NCBI GenBank assembly: GCA_030710605.1
Contig: CP092865.1
Location: forward strand, 33,935,749 to 33,999,748
DNA from: Cordylochernes scorpioides
Lineage: Eukaryota > Arthropoda > Arachnida > Pseudoscorpiones > Chernetidae
Length of the DNA stretch: 64,000 bases
Reading direction: 5' to 3'
The notes under the pieces are model-generated. The model searched no databases. It saw only the letters and a list, made by a program, of their open reading frames with translations, and was not told where the DNA came from. Below, one piece after another: positions 53,698 to 63,897 of the stretch. The translations under genes were made by a program, and so were the position numbers. Positions within the stretch are counted from its first letter, which is position 1. Every line of letters starts with the position of its first letter.

Positions 53698-54756
53698 ATT
53701 GGTAGAGATGCTAGTTCCGACCCAGTTGTCCTGAATCCCAACATCGACATCCCCAAGTATGATGGAACGGAAGACCCTCGCCCATGGATTGAATCTCTTG
53801 AAGAAATTGGCTTCTTGTACCATTGGGCAGACTACATTATCTCTCGTTATGCCGCCATGAACATGACGGGAAGCGCTAAAACCTGGTTGAATTTACACAA
53901 AGCTAGTTTCACGAGCTGGGAAAATATTAAAATCCGCCTCATTCAGGATTTTTCTTTGGACGCGAATAAAGAAGAACTTAGAATGAAGCTCAACAGAATG
54001 CAACACTGGAATGAACCAGCAATCAGGTTCGCGGAAGACATTCTAGTGTTGTGCAACAAGGTTGACCCCGCAATGGAAGAAGAAACAAAAATTGAACATG
54101 TTATTGGAGGACTGAAAAAAGAGTACTCATTCGCGCTCTACCTGAACCCTCCTAAAACGACCGATCACCTTCTTGTCGTGTGCAAGAAAATGGATTCTTT
54201 TGAAAAGAAGTATCGGGAACGTGTGGAGAAATCCAGAAACCTATATAACGGTCCACGCTATTCTAGACCCCAACAACAATCGAGGTACGTGCCGCCGACT
54301 GCCGCACGAAACTACCAGACCACTTCCAGGCCCCAAGCCCCTGTTTCCAATAATTACAAGAACGACTCCCCTCCTACCCCCAGACAGTATCGAAACAACT
54401 TTCCCCAGCCCTCTACCCCTAGACGTCCTTATAATCCTAACTTTGTGCCGAAACCAAACCTTCAGAGAAACACTTACAATAAAAGCCAAGAAGTGAGCAA
54501 AAATAGGACGGAAGATGGAAGACCAATCTGCTTTAAATGTAACAAGCCAGGGCACGTGGCCCGTTATTGTAGGGTCAAGTTTATAAGAATCCTAGAAGAG
54601 GATCCAGCAGATACCCAAGAGAAGGTCGAAGAAAAATGCCAAATGAATGAAATATCAGAGAAATCAGGACCTCGGCTTTATGCTGATGTATGTCATAGCA
54701 CACAGACAAATATTCCTACCCGGAATAGATATTCCGTGTTGGAAGATTTAAACTAA
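53608..54756 (+). CDS. Element F gag
   Basis: An intact 382-residue capsid/nucleocapsid protein. Residues about 45-210 form the retrotransposon gag domain (IPKYDGTEDPRPWIESLEEI, SAKTWLNLHKASFTSWENIK). A Pro/Arg/Gln-rich stretch at about 215-300 is followed by one CCHC knuckle CFKCNKPGHVARYC (about 308-321) for RNA packaging. The start ATG lies inside the LTR. The frame ends at DLN before the protease frame begins. Confidence 0.92.
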   Translation: MVETRSGKMQDPAQERIQAEESAKPQPGATIGRDASSDPVVLNPNIDIPKYDGTEDPRPWIESLEEIGFLYHWADYIISRYAAMNMTGSAKTWLNLHKASFTSWENIKIRLIQDFSLDANKEELRMKLNRMQHWNEPAIRFAEDILVLCNKVDPAMEEETKIEHVIGGLKKEYSFALYLNPPKTTDHLLVVCKKMDSFEKKYRERVEKSRNLYNGPRYSRPQQQSRYVPPTAARNYQTTSRPQAPVSNNYKNDSPPTPRQYRNNFPQPSTPRRPYNPNFVPKPNLQRNTYNKSQEVSKNRTEDGRPICFKCNKPGHVARYCRVKFIRILEEDPADTQEKVEEKCQMNEISEKSGPRLYADVCHSTQTNIPTRNRYSVLEDLN

Positions 54757-55547
54757 GCGTCGCGCCTGAATCTGTCAATCAAAGCAAGTCGACCATAAAC
54801 GGAATCAAGAAGTTGGACCCTAAATACAAATTAAAAATTAATGTGGACAAGATAGGGACTTTTGAAGCTTTGGTTGATACAGGTGCTGACCTCTCAGTGG
54901 TCGACCTCAGAACGGCCCTCGATACAGGCCATGGTATAAGTAAACTCGCAAAAATTTGTGCAGGACCCGATGGAAAAAAATTGGACATGGTAGGAAGTAT
55001 ATTCTTAAATATAAAAATTGATGACGAAACATTATCACACAACTTTGTGATATTGAAAACGCATTTACGGACATTAATTCTTGGGAGAGATTTCCTTAAG
55101 AAAATGAACGCAAAAATAGATTGTAAGCAAGAAACTATAAAATATGATTTGACGAATAATCATGACGAAATCAATTTTGAAATGTTGAAAATAAAGAGTG
55201 CCAAGGATTCCATTGTACCGGAATGTTCCATGAAATTGATCAAGGCATTGGTAGAAACAGAGGATGGAGAATATATTATCGAAGAGAGCAGCAAAATGTT
55301 TCAAACAAATGGACTTCGTCTAGCAAGAAGCTTGATCAATGTTATAAATAGGGAAACACACATCTGGATAACTAATCCGTATCCTCGACCGTTAAAAATA
55401 ATGAAAAACCAAACATTGGCTTTTGGAAGTAGTCCAGCGAAAATAAATGTGAGTCGAGAAAGAGAGGTAGAAAAGAACGAAGAACCTAGATTCCAAATAA
55501 ACGAAAATCTTTCACCAAAGGAACAGAAGGAGTTAAAACAAGTTTAG
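54757..55547 (+). CDS. Element F protease region
   Basis: The open frame reads INVDKIGTFEALVDTGADLS, with DTGAD as the aspartic protease active site, and later LILGRDFLKKMNAKIDC, the flap-side ILGRDFL typical of Ty3 proteases. It is in another frame from gag, consistent with frameshift expression. It stops at KELKQV just before the RT through an apparent one-base loss, so pol is probably broken here. No internal start is claimed; the Met of the mapped frame is at 54813. Confidence 0.85.
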
Positions 55548-57609
55548 AAAGGTATGGAGATCTTTTTTCATCGAGATTAGGGAGAACCAATTTGGCAAAA
55601 CATCGGATAGACACAGAAGACGCGAAGCCAATTAAACACAAGCCTTACCGGTAAGTGCTAAAGAACGAGATATTATAAAAGAGCAAATTGACGAGATGCT
55701 TACAGAAGGCATAATTAGGCCATCTTCTAGCCCCTGGTCTTTTCCAGTAATATTGGTCAAGAAGCGAGATGGTAAATACAGATTTTGTGTGGACTACAGA
55801 AAACTGAATAATGTGACAGTAAAAGATGTCTATCCGATCCCTAGAATAGACGAAGTTATGGATACTCTCCAAGGATCTACACACTTCTCAGCAATAGACC
55901 TCAGATCTGGATATTGGCAAGTTGAAGTCGAAGAAAGAGACAAAGAGAAAACAGCTTTCACTACAGCGCATGGATTATATGAATTCAACGTGATGCCTTT
56001 TGGACTTTGTAACGCGCCTGCTACCTTTGAGAGAAATATGGAGAATATGCTTGGAAATCTGAGATGGCAAATTTGTTTGTGTTATCTGGATGATGTTATC
56101 ATATATAGCCCGGATTTTCCAACGCACCTCAAAAGACTTGAAGCTGTTTTTAGATGTTTTCGTGAATCTAATTTAAGGTTAAACGACAAAAAATGCCGAT
56201 TTGCTTTTGAAGAATTGGAGATTCTCGGCTATATAACGAGCAAACATGGTATAAAACCTGCGGAACATAACATCAAAGCTGTCAGAAATTTTCCTCGGCC
56301 CAAAAAGGCCAAAGAAGTACAATCCTTTTTGGGAATGTGTTCATATTATAAAAAATTTATCAAAGACTTTTCAAAAATTGCTGACCCTTTGACCAACCTT
56401 ATAAAAAAAAGTGTATCATTTACCTGGACAGAAAGACAAGAGGAAGCGTTTCAAACCCTAAAAACAACATTATTAAGTCCACCAATTTTAGGTCACTTCA
56501 ATCCAAATGCACCTACTTATGTTCATACTGATGCGTCCAACATCGGCATAGGTGCAACACTTGTCCAAGACATCGGTGGTGAAGAGAAGGTGATCTCATA
56601 TTTGAGTCGTACCCTAAGTAAAGCGGAGCAAAATTATTCAACCACTGAAAAAGAATGTCTGGCCGTTGTCTGGTCAATGTCAAAATTACGACCCTACCTT
56701 TATGGAAGACACTTTAAAATAGTAACAGACCATCACGCCTTATGCTGGCTCAAAAACTTGAAGGATCCAACAGGTCGATTGGCAAGATGGGCATTGAAAA
56801 TTCAAGAATATGACTTCGATATAATACATAAATCGGGAAAGAAGCATCTGGACGCCGATGGCTTATCTAGGGGGCCCTTACCAGAAACTGATTGGAATGA
56901 GGATTTTGAAAGGCTATTTTTAAATCAAATAACAGACGAAGAGGATAAATTTATCGAAAGTGTTAAGAAAAACCTTAATGGAAGCAGGCGATCAATTGCG
57001 CAAAACTTTAAAGAAGAAGATGGATGCCTCTTTAAGAAAAACCCGAACCCTGAAGGCAGGGCGTGGTTGCTTGTGGTTCCAGAGAATAAAAAGAGAGAAA
57101 TTATGAAAGAATATCACAATCATATGTCGAATGGCCATCTGGGCGTCGCCAGAACCATGTACCGAATAAAGAGTAAATACTTTTGGCCATCCATGCTAAA
57201 GGATGTCTCAGAATTCGTTAAGACGTGTCACCTTTGCCAAAGTAGGAAAGGCTCAAACCAATTACCTTCTGGACTACTACAGCCCATCCCCCCAGCCAAC
57301 TTTCCTTTCGAAAGAATTGGAATTGACTTTGTTGGTCCACTACCATCTACGAAAAACAGGAAAAAATGGATAATCGTGCTGTCGGACTACTACACTAGAT
57401 ATGCAGAAACAAGAGCAGTCTCGGAAGCAACAGTGAAAGAAGTTTCTAAATTTCTAGTAGAGGATATTTTTCTTCGGCACGGAGCCCCACAATATCTTAT
57501 TAGTGACAGAGGCTCTCAATTTACCAGTAATTTAATGAAAGAGGTGATGAAACGTGCAAGATTAAACATTGCTTCACAACGAGCTATCATCCCCAGACTA
57601 ATGGATTGA
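55548..57609 (+). pseudogene. Element F RT, RNase H and integrase core
   Basis: A 637-residue frame from 55696 holds RT (SPWSFPVILVKKRDGKYRFC, FSAIDLRSGYWQVEVEE, catalytic YLDDVIIY), RNase H (VHTDASNIGIGATLV, EKECLAVVW, VTDHHAL), the HHCC zinc region (HNHMSNGHLGVARTM to CHLCQSRKG) and integrase core (GIDFVGPLP, YLISDRGSQFTS). Frames break near 55650 upstream of RT and again near 57600 before the catalytic Glu. All catalytic motifs seen are intact. Confidence 0.93.
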
Positions 57610-58217
57610 CAGAGCGGTTAAATAGAACATTGATCAATATGCTCAGTATGTATGTGAACACTGATCAGAAAAATTGGGACGAAATACTCCCATTCATCAC
57701 TCACACTTACAATACTACAATTCAGGAAACCACAGGATATTCTCCCTTTTTCCTGATGTTTGGAAGAGAACCCACGTCTCTTTTGGACGACAGGAATATC
57801 TCGGTGGACATTGACAAAGGTGATTATGATGAATACATAAAACATCACTTAGACAAAATAAACAGAACAAGAAAATTAGTTATTAACAACACAATAAAGA
57901 CTCAAGAAAGAATGAAAAAGAACTATGACAAGAAACACATGGAAAGAAGCTACGAACCAGGAGAATTAGTAGCAGTTTGGACACCAATTAGGAAAATAGG
58001 AAAGTGTGAGAAACTACTGAGAAAATATTTTGGCCCATATAGAATATTAAAGAAGCTGTCCAACGTAAATTACTTAATTGAACCAAAAGATAATCCTGGC
58101 CAAGACCCATTGATTGTCCATGTCTCAAGAATCAAACCCTATTTTGAAAGAATTGATGAGGTCAATCACGAGGACGTGACGACCTCTGGAGAGGGGGAAG
58201 TGTTACATCATGATTAA
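57606..58217 (+). pseudogene. Element F integrase C-terminal part
   Basis: Begins TERLNRTLINML, holding the third catalytic residue (Glu), and ends with the GPY/F module (LRKYFGPYRILKKLSNVNYL) and IVHVSRIKPYFERI. The stop lies 17 bases inside the 3' LTR. It is out of frame with the integrase core. Confidence 0.9.
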
Positions 58218-58539
58218 TAGCGTATTTCTTATATTAGTTTTAATATATTTGAAATTTAAATTATATATTTATTTATTTTATATAAAATATTCTATGATAT
58301 TTATTTAAAACAGATTATTAATTTATCATCATTTGTATTTAGGTACACTGTGACTTCACTGCTCTCTTTGATGTGAGAAAATAAATAAAGGATTCTGGTG
58401 GCTACTTAAAGAAGACTTATCTCGTTATTCCCTTTTATAAATTTGTAGGATGGTTGAAACACGCTCTGGTAAGATGCAAGACCCAGCACAGGAGAGAATC
58501 CAGGCTGAAGAGTCTGCCAAGCCGCAACCTGGTGCAACA
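58201..58539 (+). mobile_element. 3' LTR of element F
   Basis: 339 bp and near-identical to the 5' LTR. It carries the pol stop at its left and, near its right end, the gag start codon with 30 codons that run on into flanking sequence. Confidence 0.95.
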
Positions 58540-58549
58540 ATATATATTA

Positions 58550-58968
58550 TATTTAATAAAGATTTTTTTTGTTGTTTTGAGATTAATTACCTGTAGAGGA
58601 ACCACTGGTCATTTGCTTGCTTTAGGTATGCATTCGTGGAAGAGATTATAATAAAATTAGTTATCAAAAATAGCTTTAAATAAAAATAATGGTTTTGATC
58701 AGAGGTTGCTTTAATTGAGCTAAGGATTGTATAAAAGACAATTTGGTAAAAGTACTGGCTGGCTAAGGCGTAAGAATAAAAAAGAAAAAATTATTTACAT
58801 AATGTACAAAAGTTTTGAGCCGGCCAACGGGATAGAACAACAATGAGTTTATATAGTGGAAGCGTGACCTCTGGCGGTCGATTTATCAGAGTATTTGTAT
58901 CCATGAAATATAATTTGAAAAAATATAATATTTTAATATAACATTTAAAATAATACCTTTATATAACA
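58550..58968 (-). mobile_element. LTR of family E, left end unclear
   Basis: Matches the solo LTR at 61487 (TGGTTTTGATCAGAGGTTGC, TTATTTACATAATGTACAAA) and ends AACA before TATA. A CTATATAAACTCATTG box lies near 58853 on the minus strand. The left end next to element F is diverged. Confidence 0.65.
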
Positions 58969-59393
58969 TATATAGTGAACCCTAATGGGGCCGAACCTTT
59001 GGTTCATTATAGCCAAGGTTTTCCTAGGCATCACTAAGTGCATATTTTTACACCAGCTTGCTGATTAATAGCTTCATCACTCTTGGTTTTTTTTCTTCAC
59101 TCTTATTAAGTATCTTTTCTGAGAGTTTTCATTATTGAATACAATAATAAAATAATATCTTTCAAATATAGTTAATCTACCCGTTTTCACGATAAGGCAC
59201 AATTTAGATTATAGATTACCTTGTGTCTACTTGAAGGGTGCAATCTGGAACAGAGGGGTTTGCTTCCTTTACTCCTGCCTCAGGATAAGTAAAAAACAAA
59301 ACTCCTGCCTCAATTGTCCTTCCTTCACACCAAGTGTTGTGACAGTGTTGCCCAATATAAGTAAAATTAATTCACTCTTAAAATATATATATT

Positions 59394-60874
59394 CAGTAAA
59401 ACCCCTCTATAGTGAACCCCAATGGGACAGAGCTTATGGTTCACTATAGCCACGGTTTGACTATTATTATTATTTTTTTTACTTTTCAAAATTTTTAGAC
59501 AGTATAATTAAAGGGCAGCAATACATACAGAAAGAGACTGCCTCTTAATATTGGTCACTTTGTTTTAATTCCCTTAATTGACCAATTTCCTTATAACAAT
59601 ACTGAATAATAAACAAAATTATTTGATAATAGGTTATTATTATTATTAGCATACATGTGTACCTCTATGTCTAATTTAAAAATCAAGACAAATCCTAGGC
59701 AAAGTTTTATTAATTATATATTCAAAGATATAAAATGATTTTAAAATATCTTTATCACATTATATAATACAATGTTTACTTGAAAAAATTACTCTAATAC
59801 CTTGTTGCTTCAAAGCACTCTTCAAGCATTGCACCATTCAAATAAAGTTAGTGTTTTTCTTCCATTTCATGTTTCCACATATTCTTCTTAACCCTTAATT
59901 ACTGGCATTCGGCTTGAAAGGCCGTGTGAAAATTAAAAATGTTTGCAAAAATTTCAAAATGCATCATTTTTCATCAAATTTTTAGGTAGCTTAATAAAAT
60001 GCATTTATTTGAAGAACTTTGCATTTTAAGAGAAATCTATTTTGTATATTCCATCATATTATATAATACAATGTTTACTTGAAAAAAACTCTAATACCTT
60101 GTTCCTTCAAATAAAGCACTTTTCCAATAAAATTTTAAATAGTGTCTTTCTTTCTAGTTTCCACATATTCTTCTTAAGTCTATATTTTGTTTTGAACCTG
60201 TCATGTAAACCATTGCTGGCTTTAAAATCACCATAGTTCATGACAAAAAAAAAAATTATTGCATTTTGTTTATTTGAACATTTTTTTCAGCCCTAAAATG
60301 TACAATTATGACAAAAGTTTTTATCTCTTTTTTATAATAGAAAAGTTATTTTTTTATTATTTTAACATGTTCTGAAATTTTGCCTCTGTTGTTTCACTTT
60401 GAAAAGCTTTGAAAATGGATTTTTTTTTAGTAATATCGTTTTTGTTTTTAGAATGCCATTGTTTTCTTTATTTTGGAAGCCATTTGCATTTTTTCCATTT
60501 CAAATTTAATTAATACAAAGTTATTCTATTTAATAAAAGTATAATGTGTAAAAATATGTATACAACATACAGCAAAAATAGAATGTAAATGAAAACAAAC
60601 AATGCCGCTAAATTTATTAGTTTGAAATCGCTATCCGTGAGCTGAAACATGCTCAAATTTTTTTTTTTTTTAAATTATAATTTTAAGTTCATTATAAGAC
60701 CAGTATTTTAAATAGATTATATTATATTTGTTATAAGGGTAGTTCATTATTTTTATAATCGTAAAGTTCGTTATGCCGATGGTATTTTCAAAGGAATGGA
60801 ATTCGGAATCACCTTAGGTTCGTTATAAAGGAAGGTTTGTTATATCCAAGGTTCATTTTAGCGGGGTTTTACTG
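59394..60874. mobile_element. CAGTAAAACCCC element, pogo/Tc1-like, non-coding
   Basis: TIRs CAGTAAAACCCCTCTATAGT and, inverted, the end GCGGGGTTTTACTG before TA. GTTCACTATAGCC and its inverse GGTTCATTTTAGC follow. A truncated relative is at 50080-50408. No intact transposase is present. TIR and TA fit the pogo group, but the family is not proven. Confidence 0.75.
59761..60178. repeat. About 120-bp direct duplication
   Basis: TATAATACAATGTTTACTTG through TTTCCACATATTCTTCTTAA occurs at 59761-59892 and 60060-60177 with small indels, separated by about 170 bp that begin TTAACCCTTAATTACTGGC, recalling the piggyBac end at 43 kb. Confidence 0.8.
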
Positions 60875-61115
60875 TATATGAATCAGAGTGAAAGATGTAA
60901 TTAATTTTTCCAAAATAAGACAAAATTTTTAATTTAAAAATTGTTAGATAAAAATATTGCTGCACCATATTCATCAAAACACAATGCAAGAATAGAATAA
61001 AAAGTTCTTCAATTAAAAAAAAAATCATTTTCATTACTTTTTATTCAAGAAACTAAAATCCTAAACAAATAAAATATATAATATAACATAATGCGGCTTG
61101 TGATTGTAAAATGAC

Positions 61116-61250
61116 ATTTGAAAATTATCCCGCATGTGTTTCTTTTGAACGAAAAATAAAAATTTATTCAAGGAAAATTATCGTTATTTCTCCTTGAAAT
61201 AAATTTTGATTTTTCGTTCAAAAGAAACACATGCAGGATAATTTTCAAAT
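61116..61250. repeat. Near-perfect hairpin of 58-bp arms
   Basis: ATTTGAAAATTATCCCGCAT with GTGTTTCTTTTGAACGAAAA is inverted after an 18-bp loop, with two or three mismatches. No family assignment. It could be a MITE without visible target duplication. Confidence 0.85.
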
Positions 61251-61486
61251 AAAATATATATTTGGTCAAACCATCCTATAACAATTAGAATTGGGACCAA
61301 AATTTCTTGTTGTTTTAATCACTATTGTCATAACCCTGGTTAAAAGTTGTGCCTTTAGAATTACGACAATTATATATACAATTAAGATGGTTTAGCAACA
61401 TAAAATCATCTCCCAAGTGTTGTTGTTATAATGAGATAATGAGAGTGTATTTACCATAGTTGTAAATATCCATTTAATACAATATA

Positions 61487-61906
61487 TGTTATATGAGGTA
61501 AAGAGAAATGAGATTTCTGTTGTATTTTAGAATTGTTGAGATTATGCTATGGTAATGCAGTAGTGGTTAAAAATCTTGAAATAAAAATAATAATGGTTTT
61601 GATCAGAGGTTGCTTTAATTAAGCTAAGGAATGTATAAAAGACATAATTTGGTAAAAGTACTGCCTGGCTTAAGGCGTAAGAATAAAAAAATGAAAAGCT
61701 TATTTACATAATGTACAAAGGTTTTGAGCCGGCCAACGGGGAACAACAACAATGAGTATTTATAGACAAAGCGCGGCCTCTGACGTCGATTTAAACATAG
61801 TATTGAATCGATGAAATATAATTTTAAATAAAATAACACCCTAATATAACATAATTCTAAATAAAATATTTTAATATAACATTTTAAATAATACCTTTAT
61901 ATAACA
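61487..61906 (-). mobile_element. Solo LTR, family E
   Basis: TGTTATATGAGG to TATATAACA on the + strand, flanked by TATA (61483-61486 and 61907-61910). A TCTATAAATACTCATTG box lies near 61760 on the minus strand. It ends 87 bp before an FCHO exon. Confidence 0.8.
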
Positions 61907-61992
61907 TATATATATATATACATTTGCACACCACCTAGTGAACCCAAGACCTGGTACTCCAAATGAAGATAGCCCACTGCTGGGTGTGTCAG

Positions 61993-62072
61993 GTGAGGAG
62001 TACAAGAACTACCTGGAGAAGTACGAGACTGTCCGGTCAGACTTTGAGTCTAAGATGAGCAGGAGCTGCGAG
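61993..62072 (+). CDS. Fcho: FCHO-like F-BAR protein, exon with an alternative 3' splice site
   Basis: Encodes EEYKNYLEKYETVRSDFESK MSRSCE, aligning gap-free with DTYKLYVEKYALAKADFEQK of FCHO2 when the acceptor GTGTCAG at 61992 is used. A second acceptor CACCTAG ending at 61938 would add 54 bp (18 codons, NPRPGTPNEDSPLLGVSG) in the same phase. Donor GAG/GTGAGG, phase 0. Confidence 0.88.
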
Positions 62073-62123
62073 GTGAGGACCTCAGCCATCAATGTATCTC
62101 AGCCACACCATTCTGTGGTGCAG

Positions 62124-62222
62124 CACTACCAGAGAATCGAGGAGGACCACTTGACCCAGATGAAGGAGTTCCTCTCCAGCTACTCCCATATCCTGGAGAG
62201 TGGCCACAGCCTCATTGAACAG
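62124..62222 (+). CDS. Fcho: FCHO-like F-BAR protein, exon
   Basis: 33 codons, HYQRIEEDHLTQMKEFLSSY SHILESGHSLIEQ, matching [20 protein letters not shown] of FCHO2. Acceptor GTGGTGCAG, donor CAG/GTACCT. The 51-bp intron before it has no stop and keeps frame, so retention would add 17 residues. Confidence 0.93.
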
Positions 62223-63444
62223 GTACCTACCTCTCAAATACCAAGACCATAATCATATAAATTAAGCATCACTTTTCTCTAACAATGCTGTTACTGCATA
62301 ATTTATTTATTTGGATTATGTTTCTAATCGCACACAATAATTCAAATTTTTATTTATTTATTTATTTCCTCTCAAATTTACAGTGTACCATTCGAGCATA
62401 GAGCTCACGAGTCACTTTGTCGTGGATGTTAGGCATCAAGAATTTCTAAAAAAAATGGTCTTCAGAACTGACTGGAAGGTCACAGTTCAGGTAGAGTGAA
62501 GTCCCGGTCTTTTATGTCTTGGATTGAGGTCTCCATCAAATTGGAATAGTTCTTAGAATTGGAATAATTCAAATTATACCTTATGAACTGATGAAACAAG
62601 AGTTGTTGTTAGTAAAGGTTCTCATAAGTTGTGTTTAGAGTTATCTAGTCAAAAACCCTCCAGAAGGCAAGTGAAGGCACACAATCACAGTTTGAAATGT
62701 ATAGAACTACCAGAGCAGTCTTAAAGATGATATTATGTTTTTCTTATCTCCTCTTGTAAAATTTTATTTGAAATCAATTTCTTCTTTCTCCTCTTTCATA
62801 GAATGGGATGTAGGTTTTCACAAGGTTGACATTGATGCCTCCTGTAAATTGAGGAATATCCACAAATAGGATCCTTTTGGTGCCAACTCGGCACAAGTAC
62901 AGATGCACTGTTTGCATAAAACTGAAGAGCAGTTCCTACTGAGCATAATTAACTGAGCCAGTTGAATGTTTTTTTAAGTGGTTGATCCTCCTCCTCTACT
63001 GTTTTTTTTTTCCACCTGGGCTTGTTGGGACCAACACCAGTTACTGTCATTGAGGCCATTCATAGTGATCCAACATCTAATGGTAGTTTCCTAAGGAAGA
63101 AATATTTGCCCTGATTCGAATATCCAGTCTAATCTGGCTATAACAGATTGAGTCAAGGCAGTAGTCATAGGCTCAACAGCATTTCTGTAGATATATTATA
63201 GGAATTTAATGAAACAGTTTTAGTTCACTTTTTATAAATATAAGGAAATTGATATCAAGAAACTGCTTTGCGGCTCTTAGATATTTGATTTCTAAATAAT
63301 ATATATATATTTTTACATTTTATTTAGGTGATCATTATGTAATACATAATTTTTTTGTTTAAAATAAAATTTCCATGAGCCTCTTCTACTAATGAAAAAT
63401 AAAAAAAATAGAGTAAGAATAAGAGCTGGTGTGTGGCTGGCTAG
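62223..63444. other. 1.2-kb intron, no feature recognised
   Basis: AT-rich sequence with a TTTA run near 62350. No repeat family seen elsewhere in the window could be assigned. Confidence 0.6.
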
Positions 63445-63541
63445 GTGTACCGGGACTTCAGGCACCAGTGCAATGAGATGGATGTGGAGGCCCTGCTGCT
63501 CCACTTGGTGACTGCCAAGGCCACAGGAGCCCAAAGACCTG
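63445..63541 (+). CDS. Fcho: FCHO-like F-BAR protein, exon
   Basis: Encodes VYRDFRHQCNEMDVEALLLH LVTAKATGAQRP, matching VHEEFKQNMDEMSVEKLIQK in FCHO2, the last helix of the F-BAR domain. Acceptor GGCTAG, donor CTG/GTGAGT, phase 1. A 53-bp intron follows. Confidence 0.93.
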
Positions 63542-63594
63542 GTGAGTTGTTGCCACCTTGGTGTTGCCCCCAGAAACTTAGATGGGAAGTCTAG

Positions 63595-63798
63595 GTCCCT
63601 TGGAGTTTGAGGAGGTGGATGTGTCTTCCCTAGCCTCCTCCCTCCCCGCTCCTGCTGCAGAGGACGACTCCAAAGCTGGCAAGAAAGAAGGTAACCACCG
63701 ACTGACTTCCCTGCGCCACAAAAGCAAACCATCGCGCCACCGATCCACCTCCCTTCTGGACCTGTTTTTCCCACCATCTACCCAAAAGTCCACCACTG
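63595..63798 (+). CDS. Fcho: FCHO-like F-BAR protein, exon after the F-BAR domain
   Basis: Reads GPLEFEEVDVSSLASSLPAP AAEDDSKAGKKEGNHRLTSL then RHKSKPSRHRSTSLLDLFFP. The start matches RPGLIEFEECD of FCHO2, which closes the F-BAR module. Upstream candidate acceptors put stops in frame, so 63594 is the chosen one. A possible donor GAAG/GTAACC inside could split the exon, but the frame stays open through it. Donor CTG/GTATGT, phase 1. Confidence 0.85.
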
Positions 63799-63897
63799 GT
63801 ATGTTTTGGCGAGGCCCGAATCTATCTCTCTCTCTCTCTTCTTTTCCCCTCTCCTCCCCTCCTGGCCTGGCGATGGGAATCTTGTTTGTTGTTCCAG

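Larger units (their letters stand above)
53358..58539 (+). mobile_element. Young Ty3/gypsy retrotransposon F
   Basis: LTRs at 53358-53697 and 58201-58539 (TGTTACATCATG to GGTGCAACA) differ by about one base in a T-run. ATAT flanks both sides. A purine tract GGAGAGGGGGAAG directly precedes the 3' LTR. gag, protease, RT, RNase H and integrase are all present, with single-base frame breaks in pol. No envelope gene. It lies sense in the FCHO intron. Confidence 0.95.
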
